A stretch of DNA of 16,602 nt from the NCBI GenBank assembly GCA_038234715.1, contig JBBQTD010000060.1:1-16602 (forward strand), given 5' to 3'. Source of the stretch: SZAS-103 sp038234715 (lineage in GTDB: Bacteria > Pseudomonadota > Gammaproteobacteria > Xanthomonadales > Xanthomonadaceae). Every line of letters starts with the position of its first letter. Positions within the stretch are counted from its first letter, which is position 1. Position numbers and translations under genes: made by a program. Below, one piece after another: positions 6,135-13,671 of this stretch. The notes under the pieces are model-generated. The model was not told the DNA's origin. It was given only the letters and a program-made list of their open reading frames with translations, and did no database searches.

Positions 6135-7199
6135 CTATCGGGGGAGCGCCTGCGGATGGGGTTCAGTACCGGCCTGCGTCGGTGAAGCGGGTTCCTCGAC
6201 GGCGTATCCCATCTTGCGCAAGCGCGTCAGATACCCGTCGGGCTTGAGCAGGCGGGCGATCGGCAGCATCGCGAAGGTGATCTGGTTGCCTTCGAGCGCC
6301 TTCGCGGCCGCATCGAGCCATGCCTGTTCGGCGCGCGCCTCGATGTCGGCACCGCCGCGCTTGCGAGCCAGTTGCGTTTCGGACACCGCCGCCGCGCACG
6401 CGGCCATCTGGTCGGTGTAAGGCAGTTTGCGCAACGCGTCCACGTCGCCGGTCGACCATGCATTCGCGCGAGCGGTCATCGTGCCCAGGTCGGTGTCGAT
6501 GCGGTCGAGGGTCTTGCGGAAGCACTCGAGGTCGTCAAGTGCGGATGTCTTGAATTCCCTGACCGCGACCTTGGGGTCGTTGATCGTGATGGTGATCGAA
6601 GGCGTCGTGATCTTCACGCCCGCGTGCTTCGCTGCCGCGGTGACCGTTCTCTGCACCACCAACTTGTCGGACAGACCATCCTTCTGGATCGCTGCGTCGT
6701 ACAGATCCAGTGCGGCGAAGATCGGTCGCCATTGTTCGACCTTGCTGCTATGGCCGATGTACCTTTCCTTCAGCACGCTCCAGCGCGCATACATCTCGGG
6801 CGTCACCACGTCCTTGAGCATTGCGCCATCCGGATTGTTGCGCAGCCCGATCAACGACGGCAGCAAGGCCACCAGGCCGAGTCCAAGGAAGCCAGTCTTG
6901 GCCGAGACTGCAACCTCGGGGCCGGTCAATACTTCCTGCGATGTCGCAATAACGGATTCGACATGCCGCGAGTTCCAGGTCATGTCCTTCGGCAGCGGAG
7001 ACAACGTCCCAAGCACCCAAAGAACGTGGTCGTCCTTGGAGACCTTCCACAAGCCCGGACCTGGTTGCACGCCACGCACCACGACGGTTTCAAGCTCGCG
7101 TACAGCCGCAGGTTCCGCCGGCTGCGCCGACTGCGTGTCTTGCGCATGTGCAGGCGTGAGGCAACAAGTGAACAAGCAGCCAAGCAGGATGCGACGCAT
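6135..7199 (-). CDS. exported TraB/GumN-family protein
   Basis: A 354-residue protein with a signal peptide (MRRILLGCLFTCCLTPAHA, cleavage after A19), so periplasmic or outer-membrane facing. The start at 7199 is chosen because it gives this signal peptide; the frame stays open another 33 codons upstream. The mature part begins with the family strand pattern LWKV...VLWVLGTLSPLP (about 50-70). Typical TraB-family proteins carry a GTxH motif thought to be catalytic; here the histidine is replaced by Ser (G64-T-L-S67), as in the GumN-like branch of xanthomonads as far as I recall. The enzymatic function is unproven. GumN was named from a xanthan cluster, but no exopolysaccharide genes are present here. 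It is convergent with the ketosynthase gene and downstream of the aminotransferase operon. Confidence 0.85.
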   Translation of the reverse strand: MRRILLGCLFTCCLTPAHAQDTQSAQPAEPAAVRELETVVVRGVQPGPGLWKVSKDDHVLWVLGTLSPLPKDMTWNSRHVESVIATSQEVLTGPEVAVSAKTGFLGLGLVALLPSLIGLRNNPDGAMLKDVVTPEMYARWSVLKERYIGHSSKVEQWRPIFAALDLYDAAIQKDGLSDKLVVQRTVTAAAKHAGVKITTPSITITINDPKVAVREFKTSALDDLECFRKTLDRIDTDLGTMTARANAWSTGDVDALRKLPYTDQMAACAAAVSETQLARKRGGADIEARAEQAWLDAAAKALEGNQITFAMLPIARLLKPDGYLTRLRKMGYAVEEPASPTQAGTEPHPQALPR

Positions 7200-7243
7200 T
7201 GGATGCGCTCTGATTGATCGGGCGCGTAGTGTTCGATATCCAT

Positions 7244-7259
7244 CTAACCAGCGTGTTAG
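7244..7259. promoter_or_regulatory. inverted repeat upstream of the GumN-like gene
   Basis: CTAAC (7244-7248) and GTTAG (7255-7259) are exact inverted repeats with a six-base centre, 45 bp ahead of the GumN-like start. The size and symmetry fit a dimeric regulator site, but the arms are short. Confidence 0.22.
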
Positions 7260-7320
7260 GTTTTGGTTGCGCCGGCCAGTCCGTCGGGGATCACGCATGC
7301 AGTGCTTGCGTGCATCGCCA

Positions 7321-7905
7321 TCACTGCGCCAACAGGCCGTAGCCGAACAATCCTCCGCCGATCAATCCGAGTAGCAGCGAGCCCCACCATGCCATGCGCG
7401 ATTTGGTGAGCGCAGCGACCGCGCCAAGCGCGATACCAACCTGCAGGAAAGCGACCGCCTCTGCGAACCGGTGATGGTGATGCAGCAGCTTATCGGCTTC
7501 GAGCGACTTCGCATCGCGTTCCTTTTCGAGTGCGTGCGCCTTGGCCTGGATTGCGTCCTGTTCCTTCGTGTAGCGCGCTTCGTCCTCGGCCAATTTTGAT
7601 GGCGGGGTCTTGTCCTGTGAGAGCCATGGACCTTGCGCACTGCGCGCAATGGCGCTCTTGATCCCCTTGGCCTGGTAGTAGGCCCATTGGTCCGAAGCCT
7701 GCGCCTGCAGGCGCGTCGACTCGGTCTTGAGCACGAGCGCTTCGTTGACCGTGCTGCCGGCCTGCAGCGAAACGATCGCCGCAAGCGCCGCGAACAACGC
7801 CGTGCTCATGGCGATCGTGCGCAGCAGCGAGCCGCCTTCGCGTTCGATTTCCTCGTCGATCGTCTTGCGCAGATCGTCGGTATCGATCTCGATTTCTTCG
7901 GGCAT
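7321..7905 (-). CDS. DUF4337-like membrane protein
   Basis: A 194-residue protein of unknown function resembling the DUF4337 family. An acidic N-terminus (residues 2-24) precedes one membrane helix (about 28-47). A charged, probably coiled-coil stretch follows (about 95-140), then four consecutive histidines (142-145) and two C-terminal helices (about 150-170 and 173-193). The start codon overlaps the stop of the aminotransferase gene by one base (TGATG), so translation is coupled. The coiled coil may face the periplasm or cytosol; topology cannot be settled from the sequence. The tight coupling to two soluble enzymes could mean a membrane-docking role or only operon hitch-hiking. Confidence 0.75.
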   Translation of the reverse strand: MPEEIEIDTDDLRKTIDEEIEREGGSLLRTIAMSTALFAALAAIVSLQAGSTVNEALVLKTESTRLQAQASDQWAYYQAKGIKSAIARSAQGPWLSQDKTPPSKLAEDEARYTKEQDAIQAKAHALEKERDAKSLEADKLLHHHHRFAEAVAFLQVGIALGAVAALTKSRMAWWGSLLLGLIGGGLFGYGLLAQ

Positions 7906-9332
7906 CAGGCGCGCTTCGCCTTGGTCAGCAGTTGATCAAGCAACTTCATTCCGAGGTCGATTTCATCGCTGCTGATGTGCAGCGACGGTGCAAACGTGAT
8001 CACATTCTTGTAGTAGCCGCCGACATCAAGCACGAGACCCATTTTCTTGCCGTCGTGGTCGAGCTCGCCAGCCAGGCCCATGTCGACCATCGTGTCGAGC
8101 AGCTTGCGGTTCGGCGTGAAACCGTCCGCCTCGCAAATCTCCGCGCGCAGCGCAAGGCCAAGGCCATCGACGTCGCCGATTTCGGGATGGCGCGTCGCAA
8201 GGTCCTTGAGGCCAGCAAGGAAGTGCGCGCCCTTGCCCATCACCATCGTTTCGTAGTCGGTCTCGGCGAGCATCTTCATCACTTCCAGGCCAACCGCGGT
8301 GCCCAGCGGATTGGAAGCAAATGTCGAATGCGTCGAGCCCGGTGGAAACACGGTCGGATTGATGAGTTCCTCGCGCGCCCAGATGCCGGCCAGCGGGTTC
8401 AGGCCATTGGTGAGCGCCTTGCCGAAGACCAGCACATCGGGCTGTACTCCGAAATGTTCGATCGCCCACAGCTTGCCGGTGCGGAAGAAGCCCATCTGGA
8501 TTTCATCGACGACCAGCAGGATTCCGTACTGATCAAGCACCTTCTTCAAGCCCTTGAAGAAGTTCGGCGGCGGAATGACGTAACCCCCGGTGCCCTGGAT
8601 CGGCTCGACGTAGAACGCCGCGTATTCGCACTGGCCGGCCTTGCCGTCCCACACGCCGTTGTATTCGGTCTCGAACAGGCGTGCGAACTTCGCGACGCAA
8701 TGCTCGCCATACTCTTCCTTCGACATGCCCTTCGGGCCGCGAAAGTGGTACGGGAATTCAATGAACTGCGCACGGTCGAAATGGCCATAGCGGCGACGGT
8801 AGCGGTACGACGACGTGATCGCGGACGCTCCGAGCGTGCGCCCGTGGTAGCCGCCTTCGAACGCGAACACCAGGCTCTTTCCGCCGCTTGCGTTGCGCAC
8901 GATCTTCAGCGAATCCTCGACCGACTGCGATCCACCGACATTGAAGTGCACGCGGCCCTTGCGGCCCCATTTCTTCTCGGCGTCCTGCGCGACGACCTTC
9001 GCGAGTTCGATCTTGGTCGGATGCAGGTACTGGCTGGCGACTTGGGGAAGGGTGTCGATCTGGTGCTTCAACACGTTGTTGAGCCGCTGGTTCGAATAGC
9101 CGAAATTGACCGCGGAGTACCACATCTGCAGGTCGAGGAATGGCGTTCCCGCACCGTCGTAAAGATAGCTGCCTTCGCAACGCGCGAAGATCTTCGGCGG
9201 CTCGGAGTAGTGCACGGTGTCGCCGAATGAACAATAGCGTGCCTCGTCGGCGAGCAGGGCCGCATCGCGCTGCGACTGGTCGTATGACGCATCGATCGGT
9301 GGGCGGACAACGTGCAAGGCGGAATCAGGCAT
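7905..9332 (-). CDS. class III PLP-dependent aminotransferase
   Basis: A 475-residue fold-type I enzyme of the ornithine/GABA aminotransferase class. The PLP lysine is K305 in VFGKALTNG, preceded by the conserved LVVDEIQMGF segment that holds the cofactor ring. GGSQSVEDSLK and FEGGYHGRTLG are the phosphate-binding and ring-stacking regions, and the VEPIQGTGGY motif is intact. The ATG at 9332 is chosen because it overlaps the end of the phosphatase gene by eight bases (ATGCCTGA); the frame remains open upstream inside that gene. The substrate is not evident. The family includes omega-aminotransferases, lysine aminotransferases and phospho-lyases that act on phosphoethanolamine. The coupled phosphatase suggests a phosphorylated amino-compound pathway, which is inference. 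Confidence 0.92.
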   Translation of the reverse strand: MPDSALHVVRPPIDASYDQSQRDAALLADEARYCSFGDTVHYSEPPKIFARCEGSYLYDGAGTPFLDLQMWYSAVNFGYSNQRLNNVLKHQIDTLPQVASQYLHPTKIELAKVVAQDAEKKWGRKGRVHFNVGGSQSVEDSLKIVRNASGGKSLVFAFEGGYHGRTLGASAITSSYRYRRRYGHFDRAQFIEFPYHFRGPKGMSKEEYGEHCVAKFARLFETEYNGVWDGKAGQCEYAAFYVEPIQGTGGYVIPPPNFFKGLKKVLDQYGILLVVDEIQMGFFRTGKLWAIEHFGVQPDVLVFGKALTNGLNPLAGIWAREELINPTVFPPGSTHSTFASNPLGTAVGLEVMKMLAETDYETMVMGKGAHFLAGLKDLATRHPEIGDVDGLGLALRAEICEADGFTPNRKLLDTMVDMGLAGELDHDGKKMGLVLDVGGYYKNVITFAPSLHISSDEIDLGMKLLDQLLTKAKRA

Positions 9333-10044
9333 GGGAGCGCGGGCCTTTGGGGTGTGCGGGGATGTCGTGCGATGGCTGCACCGGAGACAACGTGCCTTCC
9401 ACAAGCGAGGGCAACAGCACCAGTGCATCCTCAAAGCCCGTGATCGGAATGTAGGGCAGACCGTTCGCGCGGCAATGTTCGATCAGCCGGTGTTTCGCGA
9501 ACACCAGGTCGACCGCGCCTGCCGCGCAAAAATCCGATGCGCCATCGCCGATCAGCAGCACCTTGCGTTTCTGCGAGCGCGCCTGCTCGACTGCCGCGCA
9601 TTTGCACATGCCACTGGCGACCTTGCAGGCGTCGCTCGCGTGCGGGAACGACAGCTGCCAGCGACGCGGCCCGTCCGTTTCGAGCCGGTTCGCGGCGATC
9701 GGCAGGTGGTCGAGCTGGTGGCGCGCGAGGATGCTCTCGATCGCGAGATCCAGTCCGTCGCTGACGATCCGAATGGGTATCCTGGCGGTCAGTGCGGCTT
9801 CGACGAATGCCGGAAACATGCGGTCGATCCGCATTGCCGCGAATAGGGTGTCGAGCTGGCTGCGGTCGGCGTCGATCAGGCCGATCTGTCCAGCCATGCA
9901 GTCGTGCGAACCGATCTTGCCCGACTTCCAGCGCTTCTCCAGACGCATCCAGTCGGGATGCGCATGCCGCTCAAGCAGCGAGTCGGTGACATCCTCGACG
10001 CTGATGGTGCCGTCGAAGTCACAAAGTATGATCCAGTCGGACAC
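9325..10044 (-). CDS. HAD-IB phosphatase, MtnX-like
   Basis: A 239-residue cytosolic phosphatase. Motif I is DFDGT with nucleophile D9 and acid/base D11, motif II is the Ser in RIVSDG, and motif IV is GDGASD. The cap sequence and length fit the MtnX/phosphoserine-phosphatase group, enzymes that dephosphorylate small sugar-like or amino-acid phosphates. Translation starts at a GTG at 10044 with AGGT seven to eight bases upstream. It is the first gene of a three-gene minus-strand operon and overlaps the aminotransferase start by eight bases. No other methionine-salvage genes (mtnA, B, C, D) are in the window, so a methionine-salvage role is not supported by context. Confidence 0.85.
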   Translation of the reverse strand: MSDWIILCDFDGTISVEDVTDSLLERHAHPDWMRLEKRWKSGKIGSHDCMAGQIGLIDADRSQLDTLFAAMRIDRMFPAFVEAALTARIPIRIVSDGLDLAIESILARHQLDHLPIAANRLETDGPRRWQLSFPHASDACKVASGMCKCAAVEQARSQKRKVLLIGDGASDFCAAGAVDLVFAKHRLIEHCRANGLPYIPITGFEDALVLLPSLVEGTLSPVQPSHDIPAHPKGPRSHA

Positions 10045-10238
10045 GTCGTGTTACCTGTATTTGGACGAGCCGGACAGCCTAGCCCGCCGGTGCTTAATTT
10101 TCCCTGCACATCCGTGACGGGCAAGCGAACCTCGCGCTGCCTTCCCTGGCCGGCACCTGGGACATCCCACCGGACTGGCCGCCACGACCGCGCGGAGCAC
10201 GGCGGACGGGTGGGGTGCGCCCAAGGCCGGCCTGCCGT

Positions 10239-10244
10239 TATACT
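10239..10244 (+). promoter_or_regulatory. possible -10 box for the cytochrome gene
   Basis: TATACT matches the sigma-70 -10 box at five of six positions, in the divergent gap between the phosphatase and cytochrome genes. No good -35 hexamer lies 16-18 bp upstream. Transcription from here would start near 10251, giving a leader of about 60 bases before the GTG start and placing the palindrome at 10261-10276 in the leader. Confidence 0.35.
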
Positions 10245-10260
10245 GATTGGCTGGAGCCAA

Positions 10261-10276
10261 GCTGGTCTTGACCAGC
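10261..10276. promoter_or_regulatory. 16-bp near-perfect palindrome in the cytochrome leader
   Basis: GCTGGTCTTGACCAGC has seven-base arms that are exact inverted repeats around a central TT. An alternative outer pairing, GGCTGG (10250-10255) with CCAGCC (10272-10277), overlaps it. It lies just after the possible -10 box and before the GTG start, a place suited to an operator or a leader hairpin. No regulator is identified. Confidence 0.4.
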
Positions 10277-10312
10277 CCAGACCCACTCAAGTCCGTCCCC
10301 GCAGGTGCCGCC

Positions 10313-10831
10313 GTGCGCAATCACGACCTCGTCTTTCTCAAGCATTTCTCGATGGTGATCGGCTTCCTCGTCTTCGTGACGATCGTGCTGCTGGTGTTCG
10401 CCGGGTACATGCACAGCAAATTGCCGGTCGAGGCCAATCCCGCGAAAGAGGCCAAAATCGCAGCCCGCACCGCCCCGCTCGGCGCGGTTTATGCGGGTTC
10501 CACCGGTGCGGCGGCGATGGCGGCGGCGGCAGATGCGGCCAAGGCGGAAGCCGCGTCGCACGTGGAATTCGGCGGCGCCCTCGACGGTTCAGCCATCTTC
10601 GGCAAGGTGTGTACCGCCTGTCACAGCTCCGGCGCGTTGGGCGCACCCAAGCTCGAAAAGGCCGCATGGGCCGCGCGCGTCAGCGAAGGCATTCCGACTC
10701 TGGTGAGCCACGCCATCAATGGATACAAGGGCCCCGACGGCAATCAGATGCCGGCAAAGGGTAACGACCCGGCATTGAGTGATGCCCAGGTCGAAGCCAC
10801 CGTGAAGTGGATGGTCGGCCAGCTCAAGTAG
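10313..10831 (+). CDS. membrane-anchored cytochrome c5-family protein
   Basis: A 172-residue protein with an uncleaved N-terminal anchor helix (about 11-33), an Ala-rich linker (about 62-85) and a C-terminal class I cytochrome c domain facing the periplasm. The haem site is VCTACH with C100, C103 and H104; the likely sixth ligand is M146 in NQMPAKG. It should pass electrons between the bc1 complex or dehydrogenases and a terminal oxidase. GTG at 10313 is preferred because the product then begins MRNHDLVFLK just before the anchor. The open frame extends to a TTG at 10247, but that would put the palindrome and most of the leader in coding sequence. A GCAGG ribosome site precedes the GTG. Confidence 0.87.
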   Translation: MRNHDLVFLKHFSMVIGFLVFVTIVLLVFAGYMHSKLPVEANPAKEAKIAARTAPLGAVYAGSTGAAAMAAAADAAKAEAASHVEFGGALDGSAIFGKVCTACHSSGALGAPKLEKAAWAARVSEGIPTLVSHAINGYKGPDGNQMPAKGNDPALSDAQVEATVKWMVGQLK

Positions 10832-10856
10832 GGAACCTCGTCGCCTTGGGCTCGGG

Positions 10857-10886
10857 CCGATTGCCAATCGGCCCATTGCCAATCGG
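10857..10886. repeat. two tandem 15-bp palindromic repeats after the cytochrome gene
   Basis: CCGATTGCCAATCGG (10857-10871) is a perfect palindrome around a single C. It is followed directly by CCCATTGCCAATCGG (10872-10886), which differs at one base. The first unit or the pair could form a hairpin 26 bp past the cytochrome stop. No T-run follows, so if it ends transcription it is not a classical terminator. A tandem protein-binding site ahead of the hydrolase gene is the alternative. Confidence 0.6.
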
Positions 10887-10974
10887 AATGGCGCAGCTGG
10901 TGCTCGATCCGGATCCGTCCAGGCGCGGCGCCCGGACTTGTCCTCGCCAGACATGCTTGTGCTTCCCGCTCCGG

Positions 10975-10980
10975 TATGAT
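10975..10980 (+). promoter_or_regulatory. possible -10 box for the hydrolase-zapE-queF operon
   Basis: TATGAT matches the -10 consensus at five of six positions, 40 bp before the hydrolase ATG. No matching -35 hexamer stands at the usual spacing; TTGTGC at 10957-10962 is too close. A start site near 10987 would exclude the upstream ATG at 10976 as a start codon. Confidence 0.3.
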
Positions 10981-11020
10981 CGGCGCTGCGCTCGGCGTCG
11001 CCAGAGCGGGTTCTCTCGTC

Positions 11021-11695
11021 ATGGCCCAACCCACGATTCCGTTTCCCGAGGTCGCCAGCAGTGTGCTGCTGCCAGGGCCGGTGGGCGCGATCGAGTTGAG
11101 CATCGACTTTCCGGAAGCATCCGAAGCGCGTTGCGGACTCGCGATCGTCTGCCATCCGCATCCGCTCGAGGGCGGAACGATGCACAACAAGGTTGTCACG
11201 ATGCTCGCGCGCTCATTGCGCGAACTCGGCCTGGCTACGGTGCGCTTCAACTTTCGCGGAGTGGGTTTGTCCGCAGGATCGTACGATAACGGTCGCGGGG
11301 AAACCCTGGACCTGCTGGCAGTGGCGCATTGGGCGCAGCAGGCGCGGCCGGAATTCAAGCTCTGGCTTGGCGGTTTTTCATTTGGCGCGTGGATCGCATT
11401 GCTCGGTGCGCGCGACCTGCGGGTCGCCCAGGTCATCTCGGTTGCGCCGCCTGCAGGCCGATGGGATTTTTCAGCCGTGCTCGCGCCTGCCTGCCCTTGG
11501 CTCGTCGTGCAGGGCGAAGCCGACGACATCGTGGCACCACAGGCGGTCTACGACTGGCTGACGAAGCTCGGCGCGCATCCGACGCTGGTGAAGATGCCGG
11601 ACACCGGGCACTTCTTCCATCGCCATTTGATGGACCTGCGCGGAGCAATCAAGAACGGCGTGCGCCGCAACCTGCCTCCGCAAGTGCACGGCTGA
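11021..11695 (+). CDS. alpha/beta hydrolase of the COG2945 type
   Basis: A 224-residue soluble hydrolase. The early motif HPHPLEGG followed by MHNKVV, and then FNFRGVG, are characteristic of this uncharacterised family. The nucleophile elbow is GGFSFG with S120, the acid is D168 (or D169) in GEADDIV, and the base is H197 in PDTGHFFH, so the Ser-Asp-His triad is complete. ATG at 11021 gives a start like that of relatives (MAQPTIPF); an ATG 45 bases earlier in the same frame is less likely. The substrate is unknown. It is eight bases upstream of zapE and probably shares its transcript. Confidence 0.85.
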   Translation: MAQPTIPFPEVASSVLLPGPVGAIELSIDFPEASEARCGLAIVCHPHPLEGGTMHNKVVTMLARSLRELGLATVRFNFRGVGLSAGSYDNGRGETLDLLAVAHWAQQARPEFKLWLGGFSFGAWIALLGARDLRVAQVISVAPPAGRWDFSAVLAPACPWLVVQGEADDIVAPQAVYDWLTKLGAHPTLVKMPDTGHFFHRHLMDLRGAIKNGVRRNLPPQVHG

Positions 11696-11703
11696 GCCGC
11701 AGC

Positions 11704-12831
11704 ATGTGTGCAGCGACAGTGGATACCCGCCCTTCGGCGCAATATGCCGCGGGCATTGCGGCGGGTGCCTGGCTGGCCGATCCAGCCCAGCAGTCCGCAC
11801 TGGCCGAACTCGATCGCATCCACGATGCGTTGCTGGAGTCCACCGACCAAGACGCGGGTGTATTGCGCAAGCTGCTGGCGAGCCTGCGCCCGTCAGCGCC
11901 CGTCGGCGGGCTTTATCTGTGGGGCGGCGTCGGTCGAGGCAAGACTTTCCTGACCGAGTTGCTGTACGAATCGCTACCGATCGCCGCGAAGCGTCGCCTG
12001 CACTTCCATCGGTTCATGGCCGACGTGCATGCGCGCCTGCACGTGTTGCGTGAACAGCGCGATCCACTGCGGCTGATCGCGCGCGATCTCGCCGCAGACA
12101 TCCGCTTGCTCGTACTCGACGAATGCGTGGTCTCCGACATCGGCGACGCGATGCTGCTCGGTCATCTGCTTGAACTGTTGTTCGCGCGCGGCATCACTCT
12201 TGTCGCCACGTCGAATATCGCACCGCGCGACCTGTACAAGGACGGATTGCAGCGCGCGCAGTTCCTGCCTGCGATCGCCGCAATCGAGCGCAATTGCACC
12301 GTCCTGCAGCTCGACGGCGCGCATGACTACCGCCTGCGCCACCTGAAGCAGGCGACCACCTGGTGCGTGTCCGCCGTAGCGCCCCCTACCGGCGTGACGT
12401 GTGACGAGCGATTGCGGACAAGTTTTGCGCGGCTTGCAATGGGTTTGCCGCGCCTGCCTGGAACACTGCACATCAACGATCGGCCGATCGCGGCGAAAGC
12501 GCATGCCGATGGCATCGCGTGGTTCGACTTTCGCGAACTCTGCGAGGGCCCGCGTGCGGTTGCCGACTATATCGATCTCGCGCGCGACTTCCATACCGTC
12601 CTGATCTCCGACGTGCCGGCTTTCGATGCCAGCAACGAGGACGCCGCAAAGCGTTTCGTCCTGCTCGTCGATGAATTCTACGATCGGCATGTGAACCTGC
12701 TCGCATCGGCTGCCGCAACGCCAATCGCGTTGTATCGTGGTCGCCGCCATGCCGCCGAATTCGCGCGCACCACAAGCCGGTTGATCGAGATGCAATCAGA
12801 CGATTACCTGGGACTGGAGCACCGCCCGTGA
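11704..12831 (+). CDS. zapE: cell-division ATPase ZapE (AFG1-like)
   Basis: A 375-residue P-loop ATPase. Walker A is GGVGRGKT with K80, Walker B is LLVLDEC with D139 and E140, followed by VSDIGDAMLLGHLL and the sensor region LVATSNIAPRDLYKDGLQR, a very distinctive signature of the ZapE/AFG1 family. In E. coli ZapE binds and destabilises FtsZ filaments under constriction; mitochondrial AFG1 acts in protein quality control. The common FDEFFV reading at Walker B is here LDECVV, a mild variation. ATG at 11704 is the natural start: upstream codons in this frame overlap the hydrolase gene. The stop overlaps the queF GTG start (GTGA), so these two are translationally coupled. Confidence 0.92.
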   Translation: MCAATVDTRPSAQYAAGIAAGAWLADPAQQSALAELDRIHDALLESTDQDAGVLRKLLASLRPSAPVGGLYLWGGVGRGKTFLTELLYESLPIAAKRRLHFHRFMADVHARLHVLREQRDPLRLIARDLAADIRLLVLDECVVSDIGDAMLLGHLLELLFARGITLVATSNIAPRDLYKDGLQRAQFLPAIAAIERNCTVLQLDGAHDYRLRHLKQATTWCVSAVAPPTGVTCDERLRTSFARLAMGLPRLPGTLHINDRPIAAKAHADGIAWFDFRELCEGPRAVADYIDLARDFHTVLISDVPAFDASNEDAAKRFVLLVDEFYDRHVNLLASAAATPIALYRGRRHAAEFARTTSRLIEMQSDDYLGLEHRP

Positions 12832-13646
12832 GCACGCCGGAACAATCGCCGCTCGGCAAAGCCGTCGCGTGGCCCGACCGCTACGACGCGTCGCTGCTGT
12901 TTCCAGTCGCGCGGGCGGACGCGCGCGCGGCGCTCGGCATACTGGCCGAGCTGCCTTTCGAGGGCTTCGACCTGTGGACCGCGTACGAGCTCGCCTGGCT
13001 CGATGCACGCGGCAAGCCGTGCGTTGGCATGGCCGAATTGCGCGTGCCTGCCACATCGCCGAACCTGATCGAATCGAAGTCGTTGAAGCTCTACCTCAAT
13101 GGTTACGCGCACACACGGATCGACACCCCCGAAGCCTTGCGCGAATGCATCGCGCGCGATCTGGGCGCCGCGGCGGGTGCAGCCATCGCGGTGACAATGT
13201 TGCCAGCTGTGGGCGCGCTGCCCGTGCGCGAGCCCGACGGCGAATCCATTGACGACATCGCGATGGACATCACCGACTACGGCCCGCCGAATCCGGATTA
13301 CCTGGCGGCGCTGCATGATCACGCCGACGAGATGCTGGTTTCGCACCTGTTCCGCTCCAATTGCCCGGTCACGGGGCAACCCGACTGGGCGAGCGTACAG
13401 GTGCGCTACCGTGGCCCGCGCATCGAACGCGCAGGCCTGCTGCGGTACCTGGTCTCGTTCCGCACCCACAACGGATTCCATGAGCAGTGCGTCGAGCGCA
13501 TCTTCCTCGACCTGCTTGCACGCTGCGGACCAGCCGCGTTGTCGGTGTACGCGCGCTACACGCGCCGTGGCGGTCTCGACATCAATCCGTGGCGCGCGAC
13601 GCCGGGGTATGCTGTTCCTCCACCGACACGCAGCGCGCGGCAATGA
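12828..13646 (+). CDS. queF: NADPH-dependent 7-cyano-7-deazaguanine reductase QueF
   Basis: A 272-residue long-form (bimodular) QueF of the E. coli type. It reduces the nitrile preQ0 to the amine preQ1 in queuosine tRNA modification, using two NADPH. The C-terminal module holds the nucleophile C179 in SNCPVTGQPDW, the proton-donor aspartate D186 in the same motif, and E219 in FHEQCVE, which binds the substrate base. ESKSLKLYLN in the N-terminal module is the NADPH-binding QueF signature. The GTG start at 12828 overlaps the zapE stop. The C-terminal tail after NPWR is slightly extended (about 16 residues). Other queuosine genes are not in the window. Confidence 0.95.
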   Translation: MSTPEQSPLGKAVAWPDRYDASLLFPVARADARAALGILAELPFEGFDLWTAYELAWLDARGKPCVGMAELRVPATSPNLIESKSLKLYLNGYAHTRIDTPEALRECIARDLGAAAGAAIAVTMLPAVGALPVREPDGESIDDIAMDITDYGPPNPDYLAALHDHADEMLVSHLFRSNCPVTGQPDWASVQVRYRGPRIERAGLLRYLVSFRTHNGFHEQCVERIFLDLLARCGPAALSVYARYTRRGGLDINPWRATPGYAVPPPTRSARQ

Positions 13647-13671
13647 TCGCGCGTCGACGCAGGAGACACGC

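Noticed and set aside
7932..9230. A 432-codon open frame on the plus strand inside the aminotransferase region.
   Set aside because: It is the mirror of the clearly identified class III aminotransferase and shows no domain of its own.
9325..10044. Naming the HAD phosphatase mtnX and assigning it to methionine salvage.
   Set aside because: No other methionine-salvage gene is nearby and HAD-IB members with these motifs act on varied phosphates; only the fold-level call is safe.
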